This document shows positions 11,895 through 22,582 of a stretch of DNA of 64,000 bases, piece after piece. How positions within the stretch are numbered: the stretch's first letter is position 1; every line of letters starts with the position of its first letter. This DNA comes from Taeniopygia guttata. Lineage: Eukaryota; Chordata; Aves; Passeriformes; Estrildidae. The notes under the pieces were generated by a model. That model had not been told where the DNA came from, searched no databases, and saw only the letters and a list, made by a program, of their open reading frames with translations. The DNA is taken from assembly GCF_048771995.1 (NCBI RefSeq), contig NC_133024.1, positions 25,064,001 through 25,128,000 on the forward strand. The letters run 5' to 3'. A program made the translations under genes and the position numbers.

Positions 11895-12453
11895 CCCATC
11901 ACATGGGCAGGAGGAATTCTTCCCAGGCAGGGCTAGAGCCAAGCCGCCCCACAACGAAGCGAGACGCGAGGCACGCGTGGCGGGGCAGAGGGGCTCCGCC
12001 GGGGGCCGAGGCTCAGGACTGGGGAGTGGGAGAGAAGAGCTCTTCCTTCTTTGGGAAAGGGCCAGGGCCGTCGGAAACGCTTTCTCTTCGATTTTTAATA
12101 AGGAGCGTTAATCAGGCCCACAAGGCAGGGGTAGGGGAAAAAAAAAAAAACATTAGCGCGCAAGTCAGGTATCAGGTCTCGTGGGGCAAAAAGATACAGA
12201 GGAAAGGTTTAAAATCACCTTTCAACTGGCATCCAAGCGAGGGGGCTTATGCAAAAAGCACGCTAGAGAGGCAGGATTTTCAAGGTGATTATACGAAAAG
12301 GGCGATTAAAGCGGTGGTTCCTGAAGAAAGTTGCTTAGAGGTTTCTCTACCGGTGTTGAATTTTGCTTTGATTTGGATTTATCTGTACGGTGGGGTTTGG
12401 CGAGCTGATCCAGAAAGAGGCTCTTCCCCCCCCCTACCCGCATACCCTCTATT

Positions 12454-12489
12454 AAAAAAAAAAAAAAATTATTATTATTATTATTATTC
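12454..12489. repeat. A15 followed by (TTA)n
   Basis: A run of 15 A is followed by about seven TTA units. This is a simple repeat with no sign of a retroposed body upstream. It lies about 60 bases from the candidate donor at 12550. Confidence 0.85.
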
Positions 12490-12551
12490 TTACACTAAAC
12501 CCATGGCCCCTGCTACCTGCAAAAGGGAAAGATATTGTTAAGGCTGCTTAC

Positions 12552-12740
12552 CTCAGTGGAGTCGTTTGGATAGCCTCTCTCTCCAAGTCCCCTCGCCCCC
12601 TCGGCGATTCCTTTACAGTTCAAATGACCCTTCGGGAGCGGAGCATGGAAAAATTAAAAAACCAAAATCAAATAAAATTAATTACGAGCGAAAAAGTGTC
12701 CTCGAATAGGGAAAGGCAGATCTCATCCCTCGCCGCGGCC
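12552..12740 (-). other. NHLH2: Candidate non-coding 5' exon of NHLH2 (proximal)
   Basis: On the minus strand CCACTGAG|GTAAGC is a good splice donor, with the exon ending at 12552. About 215 bases upstream, at about 12765-12772, is a TATA-like AGTATAAC, which would place a start near 12740. Joining to the acceptor at 10629 gives an intron of about 1.9 kb. The left boundary is set by a clear motif. The right boundary is a guess from the TATA-like box. Confidence 0.35.
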
Positions 12741-12818
12741 TCCAGCGCTCCAGTGATGGGAGATGTTATACTGTCGTGTTTGTTTGCGGAGTATAAATAA
12801 CAACTTAAGTTACTTACG

Positions 12819-13100
12819 ATGCATCAGGGGAGAAAAAGCTTTTCCCCATCAAAGTCCTCCTCCGCCCGCTTGTCCGGGGCAGCGGCTTCAGCGCACTGGC
12901 GGCTTTGACCGGTCGGTTTTAGAGGAGGAAAGTGCCCTCTCCCCGGTTTTCTTCCTCCTCTTCCCCGACCGCGATAAATAACAAAAGGGATGCGGCAACA
13001 GCACCGGCACCGTCCGGGATTATTCCCTCTCTCCCGCCCCCTCAGCCTCTCCTTCCCTGCGGCAGCCCCGCCGCTCCCGGGCCGGGCCGGGCCGGTCGCG
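12819..13100 (-). other. NHLH2: Candidate non-coding 5' exon of NHLH2 (distal, alternative)
   Basis: On the minus strand GATGCATC|GTAAGTAAC is a strong donor with a full GTAAGT, so the last exon base is about 12818-12819. The upstream sequence is a CpG-rich block (about 12880-13200) with no long gene-like frame, as expected for a TATA-poor island promoter. The right end is unknown. This site and the 12552 donor could be alternative first exons. Confidence 0.35.
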
Positions 13101-13200
13101 GGGCCCGGGGCGCGGAGCCCGGGGCGCGGAGCCCGGCGGCGCTGCCGGCTTTGTTCCGCCGCGGCCCGGCGCACAGGCACGCCGCGGGTCGGGGTAACAA
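12880..13200. promoter_or_regulatory. NHLH2: CpG island, likely NHLH2 promoter region
   Basis: Dense CpG and GC-box-like sequence (about 13030-13190) with CCGGGCC repeats, separate from the coding-exon island and upstream of both candidate donors. This position fits the transcription start region. Confidence 0.55.
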
Positions 13201-13221
13201 TGCGTCGCTCCCTCTTTTCTT

Positions 13222-13271
13222 CTCTATTCTTTTTTTTTTTTTTTTTTTTCTTTTTTTTGGGGGGGTGGGGG
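13222..13271. repeat. Homopolymeric T then G tract
   Basis: T runs of about 20 and 8 bases separated by a single C are followed by a G-rich run. It borders the promoter island on the upstream side of NHLH2 and is low-complexity sequence only. Confidence 0.85.
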
Positions 13272-13789
13272 TTGTAATGTGAGGTTTTGTTAATTCACCG
13301 GTCCGGCGGAGAGGGGCAGAAGCGGGGGAGACGCCGTCGGAAAATGAATGTTTGGTTTAGTTCTTCTTCTGGTCCTTCAAGAACTGGCGAGGGGAGAATA
13401 AAAAAAGATAAACGAAACCCCCATCCGTCCCTGAGCTTCCTAACTTCTCCTGCATCTTTCGAGTGAAAAATAAAGGAAAATATACGAACGCTGAAAAAGA
13501 AAAACAAAACGAAATAAACGAAAATCTCGGCGCGGGTTCGGAGCGGCTGTGAGAGATAACGGCGGTGCAGGACAAGGTACGCTCACATGCATAAAAAGAA
13601 AGTGCAGTTCCTCCTCCCACCCCTCCCGGAGTGGCAAAGAAGCCAAGGAGGGGTGCGGAAGGTGGCAGGAGCGAGACAGACAGACGGAGCAGAGATGCGT
13701 GTGGCTCCACTTCTGGTACCAAAGGGTTTCGCCTAGAGATGGTCGGAAGAGATAAAGGCTTGGAGAAAAGGGGGCGGCATTTTTTCCCT

Positions 13790-14110
13790 CTTAAATTGGT
13801 ATTTAATGGGAAAGCCTATTGGACAGAAACCTGGACACGAGTCACTTAATTGGACTTGACATCTGTCACAGTGTGGGAGTTTTCACAGCCCAAATATTTT
13901 CAGCAGATCAGATTCTCGCTGAATCTGTGCCACAAATTATAACAGTTGAGAGCAGCCCATGATATAAACCCTAGCCTCTGGATATACAGTCTCTAGCCGT
14001 GCTCGCTCCCACTGCCGTCGTCTCCCCCCGCCCAAATATTGGATACCCACTGATCTAGAAAAACACCGCTGGCATTTCACATGTAAGCTAATAAATAAGC
14101 TTTAAACATC
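13790..14110 (-). promoter_or_regulatory. Promoter-proximal regulatory block upstream of NHLH2
   Basis: CpG-poor sequence next to the island carries several binding-site-like motifs. There is a CCAAT box on the minus strand (13818-13822), an NKX2-like CACTTAA (13843-13849), and a TAATTGG homeobox core next to it. There is also an exact dyad TGACATCTGTCA (13857-13868), which resembles the TGIF/MEIS dimer motif and contains an E-box CATCTG. No coding frame fits. Motifs are seen directly; regulation of NHLH2 is inferred from position. Confidence 0.4.
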
Positions 14111-17100
14111 AATTTTCATCACGTATACCAAGCTTGTGGAGAATCATCAGACTGGTTTCTTAGTTCTTTTATTTCGGTGGTCCCCCTGCTCTGTCTCCCA
14201 CCCACCCCCATTCCAGTGTGTGGCAGGCATGGACCTGTCAGAGCCAGGGGGGCAGAAAGGCTCCCACACTCCCTCTGCCTCCTGCCCTCCCTGCTCCAGT
14301 GCACAGACAATGAGGCGAGGGAGTCAGCCATGAGTCTGTGGCTTTTCTGCTCTCAAGGGGCTGGAAGAAGCCAGGCCCCTTAGTGCCTGAGTCAGGGGAT
14401 GCCTATGACCAAAGTGACTCCTTTTGCTGTCACCCTGCTCCAGCCCCTGCCAGATGGCAGTGCCTTCTTTGCTCTGATCCCCATCACCCTCCCTGCAGAT
14501 CCCTTCAAATGGGTGCCATAGCCACTTTTCTGGGTGTAATAATCTTTTTCCATGGGGACTTTTCTGTGCCAGGAGCCTGAACTGGTAGGCTCTCTTTGAA
14601 GCTGCCAAAAAGGGACAGCAGGAGGCGTGGGTAAGACAGAGCAGAATTGATTCTGCTGCTCACCAGCATCTCAGTGGGTGGTTATGGGTCCCATCAGCAA
14701 AAAGCATGGGGGAGAGGTGGCAGGAAGACACTTGCAGGGATCCCTGAGTGTCATCCATATGCTGAAAGATCTCTGAAAGGGGAGAGGTTCTGCACTTGAT
14801 ATAATTTACAGGACCATAATAAGAATGAGTAGCATACCTGAGTAATTTTGAGTTTTGTCTATTTATTTTTTTTAATGGTGGATACTGTTGCACAGAATAT
14901 AACCCCCCTGCATGACACCTGGCCCATTAGGGAAAGAAATTCCTGAAAGTGGATCCCAATGAGCACTTTTCCCAGGGACTTTTGGGGATTTATCTCTCTT
15001 CTCCTACCCATAAGAAGTCTCCAAGGCAGCAGGAGGCTATCACTTGCTCTGACCCCACAAACTGGCACTGGTTCCATGGATATCCAACATGAGCTCAGCA
15101 GGGCTTCTGGAGATTCTTGGCTAAGCTATCCTTGCCTGCAGTGGGACATGCCAGGAAGATTCAGATGCAGGTCACTGAAGCTGTGGCACATCCCCAGTCA
15201 GCCCACCTTACTGGTAACCTTCACAGATGCTCTTTGGAGATCAGGATCTGAGCCGTTCAAGGTCACTGTGCTCCATATTCCAAGACCCAAGATCCCATTC
15301 CATCAAATGACCATGATCCCAGACTTCAATGAGAAAGCTGTGGAGGAGACCTTCTCCAGCTCTTTTTTGACTGTGGCTCAGTGCTGGGGGCTTTGGCTTG
15401 CAGTGCTCCCCAAGGTGTAAGTCTGAGGCCTCAGCCCACAGAAGCTGCAGGTGATGGAATAAGTAGCTGGCTAAGGCTGCCACAGATAACAGCCAGGAAG
15501 CTGCTAATTCATGCAAGCCACCCTGCTCTCTGCTACAGATGCTGTCATCATATGGCTTGCTTTTTAGTTTTAATTTTCAGGAAAAGACCAAACAGTTGCT
15601 TCACAGTGCTGTTCAGTTATGATGGACATTTTTGACACCTCATAAAACACTGATTACTGCCCCTGGGATTTGATTACCCCACTGCTCCACTACCAGATAT
15701 GTTAAATCTAGAGGATCCCAGTTTGCCCTGGGCATGCCAGGCCTGGGGTGTCTTCCCAAGCCTCTCTGGTGGGATACTGCAAATATTCTGACATCAACTG
15801 CAAGACACAGGGTGTAGTCTGTATCTTTAGCCTTAAAAAGATGGTCAGAAATGCTGGAGCTGACAGCCTGGCTCTTCTTTAACCAAATAAAGCCCTAAAG
15901 CCCAGAAGCAAAGCCAAATTCTCATAGCAGAGAGCTCTCCTGTCTCTCACCACTCACAGCTGGAGCAAGAGGCTGGTTCTGAGAGCTCAACATGCATGGG
16001 GCCAACTGGCCCAGGCGTGGAAGTCACCTGAAACAATCAGAAATTGAGGGACAAAAGTGGATGGAAACTAAAAGTTCCACTTTGACAAAGGATGGATGAC
16101 TATAGCTCTTTCTCAAGCTCTATTTGTCTTTTCCCTAGGAAATAGCTCACAGCAAGTGGAGACCTACATGTTGGCAATCAGCATGGTCCCAAAGGAAGCT
16201 GCATAGATGCAAAGCCACCTTATGATTTATATCCCCAAATACACACAGAGCCAGCCACAAATCTGTGCTTGGCCTCTTCACTAAGCAAGCACCTCACTGG
16301 CATCAAGGCAAGCTAAGATTCCCACTAAGAGGGAATCAAAGATGCCCTCATTGGCATGAGCAGCACTGATTTAGCTTCTCCATAAAAGATGAAACTGCAA
16401 CCTACAAGTTGCACCTGCTGAAGAGAAAGTGAATAGGAAGAACAGTGGCACAACAAGGGTCTCCAGACTGTACAATGGGCATCCAGGGGTGTTGTATGGC
16501 TGTGGCCTTACTGCAGACTAAATCCAGGATAGTGAGCCTTGCAGCACAGGTGGACATGAATCTAGTGAAGGAGAATTTGTGATTTCATTTTGTCATGCTG
16601 GAGGGTTGTAAGGGAGTCATGAATATCTCTTCTTTACCTGGCTTGAGATGTTGCCTGGCTGGAGGTACAGGAGAAGGGGAAGTGGTTTCCTGTGGACAAA
16701 ACTACAGCTCACACTGCTCCTTCCCAGAAACCTCTTAAGTTTAATGAGAATGAAAGGTGTCCAGAGAAGGACTCAGTATGAACAAAGCCACACCCAACCT
16801 TTGTTGGGGCCATCTCACTGAAAAGCAAGACGAAAATCATTCTATTTTGACTTCCAGGGCTTACTGACAAGCCAATAAAACCTTTTGATCTAGACTGCTC
16901 CCTAGGTAAGTCCTAACACAGAACTAATATTAGTTAATTCATTAATGATAGCAAATAAAAGTTACCCACTCCTGTGAGACTTACAGTAAAGTGTCACAGG
17001 CCACCAAACAATATCAAGTCATAGGTGGGATTGAATTTGTGACAGACACTCACAACTCATGGTTTTTCAGGCTTCAGGGGTATCAGACTTTGGAAAGACA

Positions 17101-19257
17101 AGATTCAGAAGAGCATTTTCTTCAGGATGTAGTACAAAGAGACAAGACTGAAAACAGTGCTGCCATGTAATGGCATTTTATATAAAGAGGGCACTTTCTT
17201 GTGTGAACATCTCATATTCACATTATGCAATGATTTCAAGGTGATGCTATTTGTGAGAATAGTCTGGTTTGGTGTGTAGCCTCTGAAAGCCTAAAAGGGT
17301 GAAGCACTAACACCCTGAAGTGGCTATATGTCCTAAGAAGATGTCCTTCTGGCCTGGAAAAGTAGAACAATGAAAGAATCCAACTTCTCTCTCCAGCACT
17401 GGGCCAGATATTAGATATTGGGCAATAATTTTTCACTTTTAGCTTGAACAAATCTCTCAGGTCTGCCGCGGGGAGACATTAAACATGAGAACCCAGGATG
17501 CTGCTTTTATGGTGCTGCTTGTCAGAGCAGAGCTGCACTTCCATTACCTACATGTCCTCTGTCTGCCGAAAGGACAGCTTTCTATGATGCTTGAGAACAT
17601 CCATTCTCTTTTATAGCGTACGCCATTCACGTTGCTGGCATATGCTGCCCATTGAAATAAATGGAGCTTGTCACTCTTGGATGTGTTCCTTGGAAATAAA
17701 CGGTCAAACAAATTAGAACACTGAGCCATGAAAATCCTTGTCCTTTTGAAAAATCTGTGCTGGATGTTGCTCATGGTTTCCTTAGACATTTGGGTGATAT
17801 TTTTTGTTTTTCCATTGATCATGTTTACTTTCTCTGAGGCTGTTTTAAGAACAGGTCAGGAGTTTTGAGGCTGCTGGCAGGAACAGCCTGCAACGGGGTA
17901 AGGGGAAAAAAATAGTGTCCCATGAACAGAGGTTCATGGATGGTTCACCATGAACAGAGGTATCATGGCCACCAGGTCTGGATGTGGGTTCACTCTGTCT
18001 GAGGTCTGCCAGTGTTTGTGGGACAGGCAGGACCTTCTGCTGCTCCATCACAAATATGAGTGTGACTTCCCTGGGAGTGGCTGCTATGTTTAAACCAGTG
18101 GTCTCTAGCTGAGATATATGCTTTTGGACAAAATCCTATTATTTTTTGTCTGATTGCAGCCTTTGGCTTATGTGTCTTGGTTTCCACTTCCAGTCTTTTC
18201 TTTTGCTTGTTGGACTAGAGAAGACATGGCATTAAGATCCAGCTGCCACTGTAAAAAGCCAGGTGTGCTCAAGAAGGTGGTCATACCCTTCACTGCCACA
18301 TTGTCTTGACTTCTCCAATGATCACAAGATACTCCTTGTGGTGTCAGTGAGTATTCACAGATCTCCTGAGAGAAGGGTATTTTGAGAAATGGAGGATGAA
18401 GAGGAGTTTTTAAAGGCAGAAGGGACAACTGTGAGCATCTCCCACAGGTTGAAGGCTACGTGACTTCATTTCCTTTATGAACATTTTTCAGAAATAATAC
18501 CCGTTCATGGTTTAAACATTGATGGTGGAAGATTCCCAATGATGCCTGGAAAGTTAGTCCACCAGCTGTTTCTCCCCACTGTTGAAAACACTGATGTGAA
18601 AAATGAGTGTGCACACCGTCAGCATCCAGCTGTGGGACTTTCTTATACTTTGGCCCCTGGATTAAGAGTTCTCTTTTATTATGTTATCAGGTTTAGGTGG
18701 GATTTTGTAAACAGGTATGTGCATGTGTGCTCTACTGCTGATATGCCTGCATACACCAGTTATTAGCTTGGACTTTCTGGTCATGCAGAGCATAGCTACA
18801 GTTATTGCTGCTGCTCAGGTCAAATGTCTGGAAATTTTGGACAAATGGGAAAATTCCACCTGGGCAAACATTTCAGACAGAAAGAGAAGACATGCCTGAG
18901 TAAACCCAGACATCTGTTGGTCCTTCCTAGGTCAGTATTCATTAGTAGTGGCCATATAAATTCTGCAGCCTTCTTTTTGCTAAACTGAACAAAATTCAAT
19001 TGCCTTGTCATTATGCAGAAAAGACCAAGTTTGTTCTATTTCTAAGGTTGTTCTGATAATGGGATATTTTCTGTTCTTCCTGTCCATCTTCCTAGACCAG
19101 AAATGTGATGCTTAGCATGCCAAGCTCTGAATGTAGAACAAGAAATACTTACTGTGCTCTACAGTATGTCTGTAAGACCCTAATGCAGCCTGGATGCTCC
19201 TGGAACAGGTTTATTAGGAAATTAGATCACAACCAAATTATAGAAAACACGTGTGAA
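14111..19257. other. Intergenic DNA, no gene recognised
   Basis: Open frames up to 153 codons (14959-15420, plus) have no recognisable family, no conserved motif and no exon-like pattern. There are no substantial simple repeats. Nothing else stands out. Confidence 0.6.
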
Positions 19258-19505
19258 AACCTAAGAATGTCCACAGTGGATTAGACCAAAGCTATCTTGT
19301 TTCCAGCATTACCAAAGAGGGAAACCTGTAAGAATAACATAAATCTACAGTGATAGTGCCCTCAAGTAGTTCCCTGACATCCAGTTAATTATAATTTAAT
19401 GCACTGGATGAATTTTCCATTTCTGAATTTGTCAAGTTGTGGTTTGAATGCATTTGACTTTTCAACATCCATAATTTCCCAAGGAAAGGACTTCTCTGTG
19501 AGCCA
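19258..19505 (-). mobile_element. Second ancient amniote-type CR1 fragment
   Basis: On the plus strand 'agtggattagaccaaagct' (about 19277) matches the reverse complement of the CR1 3' terminal block ('ggtcagaccaaaggtcc'). It is followed at the expected spacing by a 'gttccctgacatccag' block and by 'caacatccataatttccc' (about 19465), equivalent to 'cacaacatcctctggca'. It is the same family as the 2228-3190 fossil, shorter and strongly diverged. A CR1-like scrap may also occur near 19828-19885, but I do not claim it. Confidence 0.55.
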
Positions 19506-22277
19506 CGTGATTTAGGTAAATGAATAAAGAGATGCTTGTAAACATGTTTGCAAATAAAATAGCCAAGTTTGATGAATTACTGTGGCTTTTATTGCTGATG
19601 AGCACATGAAGAGTAGCATTGAGTATGTGGGCAGTAGTGCCTTATGTTTTCAATGAATGAATTTGGTTGGAAGCATAAACAGTGGGTGGATTAAAGCCAG
19701 TTAAGAAAAAGAGGAGGAATCTCCTGTAGTCTGGGTAAGAGGAAGGAAGAAAGACCTGTTCCTTGAAATTGATCACCTTTAATTGACCTGGGCCTGAGTC
19801 TGAAAGTGAGACCTGTCATGCACAAGCACACAGAATCATTATATAGGTTGGAGCCATGGAAAGTGTCCATGTGGATCAAGGAGTTAACAAAACAAGCCAG
19901 AAACAGAGATGTGTTAACCTTTGCAAAGAACTTGATAGCAATCCCCACACATAAGTGACTAGTGAGGAATTTGTGACTTAAGTAGGACAAATAGGAGGAG
20001 CTTGGTGATTTTTATACACGCCTGATGCACTAAATGGGGAGTGTGGGTTCACGTGGCTCCCAGACACGCACAGCTGGCAGGCGGCAGTCAGTGAATTGAG
20101 GGGGAGGCAGACACCGTGTGCTTTGCCACTGAGGACCTTACCTGTGCACATGTGTGCAACTGCTGGCTGCCAGGGTGAGGAAAGAAAAAGTAGATGTCAA
20201 ATCTAGCTGGCAGCCAATGCATCTGTCTTCTGTCTTTCACTCACCCACAGTCGAGGTGGAACTTGGCTATTTTTAAATCTGATGTCTGTGTGTGTAGCCA
20301 TGGGGAATGCTCTTTCCTATAAAAAAGAAAAAAAATAGAAAAAGAAAAAAATAAAGATTTTGCAGCCACCTGCATTCCATAAGCAGATGTTTCTCCCTCT
20401 ATTGATGCCAAGCACCCCAGCCCACAGTCTTCCTTTCTTCACTTGGAAGCAACTTGTAGAACAAAACCCAGTGATCATTATTTGACTTCTTAGGCCAGTT
20501 GACTAGGGAAGAAAAACTGCCATGCTTTTCTTACCTTATGTGCAGGGTATGAATGGCCTCACAGGAAGTACCATGTGCACAGTTAGGTGTCTTTTCCCCA
20601 ACCATGGCCAGTATCAGCATCTTCTGGAATGAGCAGAAAGGTTTTCACCAGCATGTGGAGTGTTCAAGGCCATTTTATTTCTACTTGAATAGCTTAGGGC
20701 AGCTGTAACTGGCTTTATACTGGCTTCTGTGAGTTGGATGGTCATTCCTGGTAAAGGAGGAAAATTGATTTATTCCAAGAAGTCATTCAGGCCTAACAAA
20801 TTGTTTTTCCTATCAAAATGTTTCAAGGGAATACAGCCAGGTGTCTGAAAAGCCATTCGCTTCCCACAGAGGTATACACCATATCCTAGGCTCCATCCCT
20901 GTGCAGGTTTAACATCCTCCAACAGCTGCTTCTCCCTCAACTTCCAAAGCTTTGGTTCTCCGGTCCTGAGCATGTGGAAGGTGGTGTTGGGTCTTCTGTG
21001 TCTTCAGCCATTTTCATTGACCACCTTCTCCATTTCACTGAGGCTATGTAGCACTGGTGTCTTGATTTTTGAGATTCTCTTTGAACTTAAACCAGCTAGA
21101 TCACTAACTGCTGGATGTTCCTCTCCTTCTATTCCCACAGTTTTGAACTCTTGTCTTCTGGTCTGGGCTCTAGAGTTGGTTTTGTATCGTCTTCTTGGAC
21201 ATGTTTCCTCATATCTTTCTCAATATGAAATTTGTCCATTGGACACTGTTATTCTTCCTGCTGGACTCCCTATTTTCCCTTTTATTTCCCCATGCTGTTA
21301 TTTGTTATTGTTCATCATAAACTATTCAAACTACCTAGTTAGGTAGTCCCTTGTTTGAAGGGGAGAAGTCTTAATAAGAAGACTGGCTGGTGTGGACTCA
21401 GTCCAAGAGAAGAACACAGCCTCCCTGAAGGATAAAATAACCTCTGTTATCTTTTCAGGATTTTCTCATGAACTCAGACCATTTCTATTTGAATCTATGA
21501 TAATGCTTGATGTTTATAGGACCTCTCCTGAAACATCCTAGGGGAGTAACTCCTTATATATATGTATACATATAAATTCATACAGGCACATCTGTAAGGC
21601 AGCTTCTTTAGATTCTTCTCAGGTTCCAGATTTTCTGCTTGTCTTCTCAAGAAAAGTCCACTTTAGGGCTTCAATTAAAGATGAAATAAAAAAAGCAAAG
21701 CAATTGCATGTCTAGGAAATTTCATGTTATAATTCACATTCTAATTTACTTCTGTGGCCTCTGTGTTCATGTCTGCAGGGTTAGTATGAGACATATCTGG
21801 TTAGGGAGTCTGGATTTTTTTCTGGAGTCATGATTATGTAAAATTACAGCATTCCCTTAGAAAAGTGCTTCTAGCCCTCATGGTGTTGAGATGAATTTGA
21901 AACTGTGCCTGGAGAGTGTTAGACACAGAGAAGTATGAATGTGCATGAAGAGTACTGAGGTCAAAATTCTGTGAGATATGAACTACCTTGCATCGTTTTG
22001 ATGGGGCACAATTTCATCATTCACAGTTACTGACAAGATTTTTAATAAGACTAGAGTTGTAGTAGGATGCTGTAAAGCACTTGAAAGCCCATATGGCTTA
22101 GCAAGTATATGAATTTCTAGGAGGTAAAGAGTGCCTGATGTTGAAGGGTGTGGGATGGAAGATGTTTCCATTTCTGCATATTGTACTTAAATGTTCAGTT
22201 CTGTGTAGCTCCATTTCAGCAGTCTTTCTTATCCCTGCCAAGCTGTGCCCATTGCCCCAAGAAACTCTCACTGAATG
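19506..22277. other. Intergenic DNA, no gene recognised
   Basis: Non-coding. A-rich runs occur at about 20320-20360 and a short TATA-rich alternation at about 21555-21575. No open frame has recognisable features. Confidence 0.6.
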
Positions 22278-22582
22278 ACTGGAAAGGGACTTTTTACCAG
22301 GGTGTGTAGTGACAGGACAAAGGGGAAATGGCTTCAAAATGAAAGAGGGTAAGTTTAGATTAGCTATTGGGAAGGAATTCTTTACTCTGAGGGTGGCAAG
22401 GCACTGGCACAGGTTGCCCAGACAAGTTGTGGATGCCCCATCCCTGTAAATGTTCAGGGTCAGGTTGGATGGGGCTTTGAGCAACCCAGTTCAGGGAAGG
22501 TGTTCCTTTCCATGGTGGGGACACTGGAACTAGGAGATCTTTAAGGTCCATTTGAACCCAAACTATTCTATGATTCTATGAA
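22278..22582 (+). mobile_element. CR1 LINE 3' end (avian type)
   Basis: Typical avian CR1 3' sequence. It reads 'ggaattctttactctgaggg', then 'caggttgcccagacaagttg', 'tggatgccccatccctg' and 'aggttggatggggctttgag', and closes with ATTCTATGATTCTATG. It is 5'-truncated as usual, keeping about 305 bases, with moderate divergence. The copy is non-coding and immobile. Confidence 0.93.

Noticed and set aside
11903-12541. 212-codon plus frame in the presumed NHLH2 intron
   Set aside because: Runs through A15 and TTA repeats and has no known domain or conserved segment.
14959-15420. 153-codon plus frame
   Set aside because: No family features, and it overlaps other unrelated frames.
19828-19885. Possible CR1 tail in reverse (cacagaatcatta..ggttggagcc)
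   Set aside because: Only about 25 bases resemble CR1 and the following sequence does not continue the consensus.
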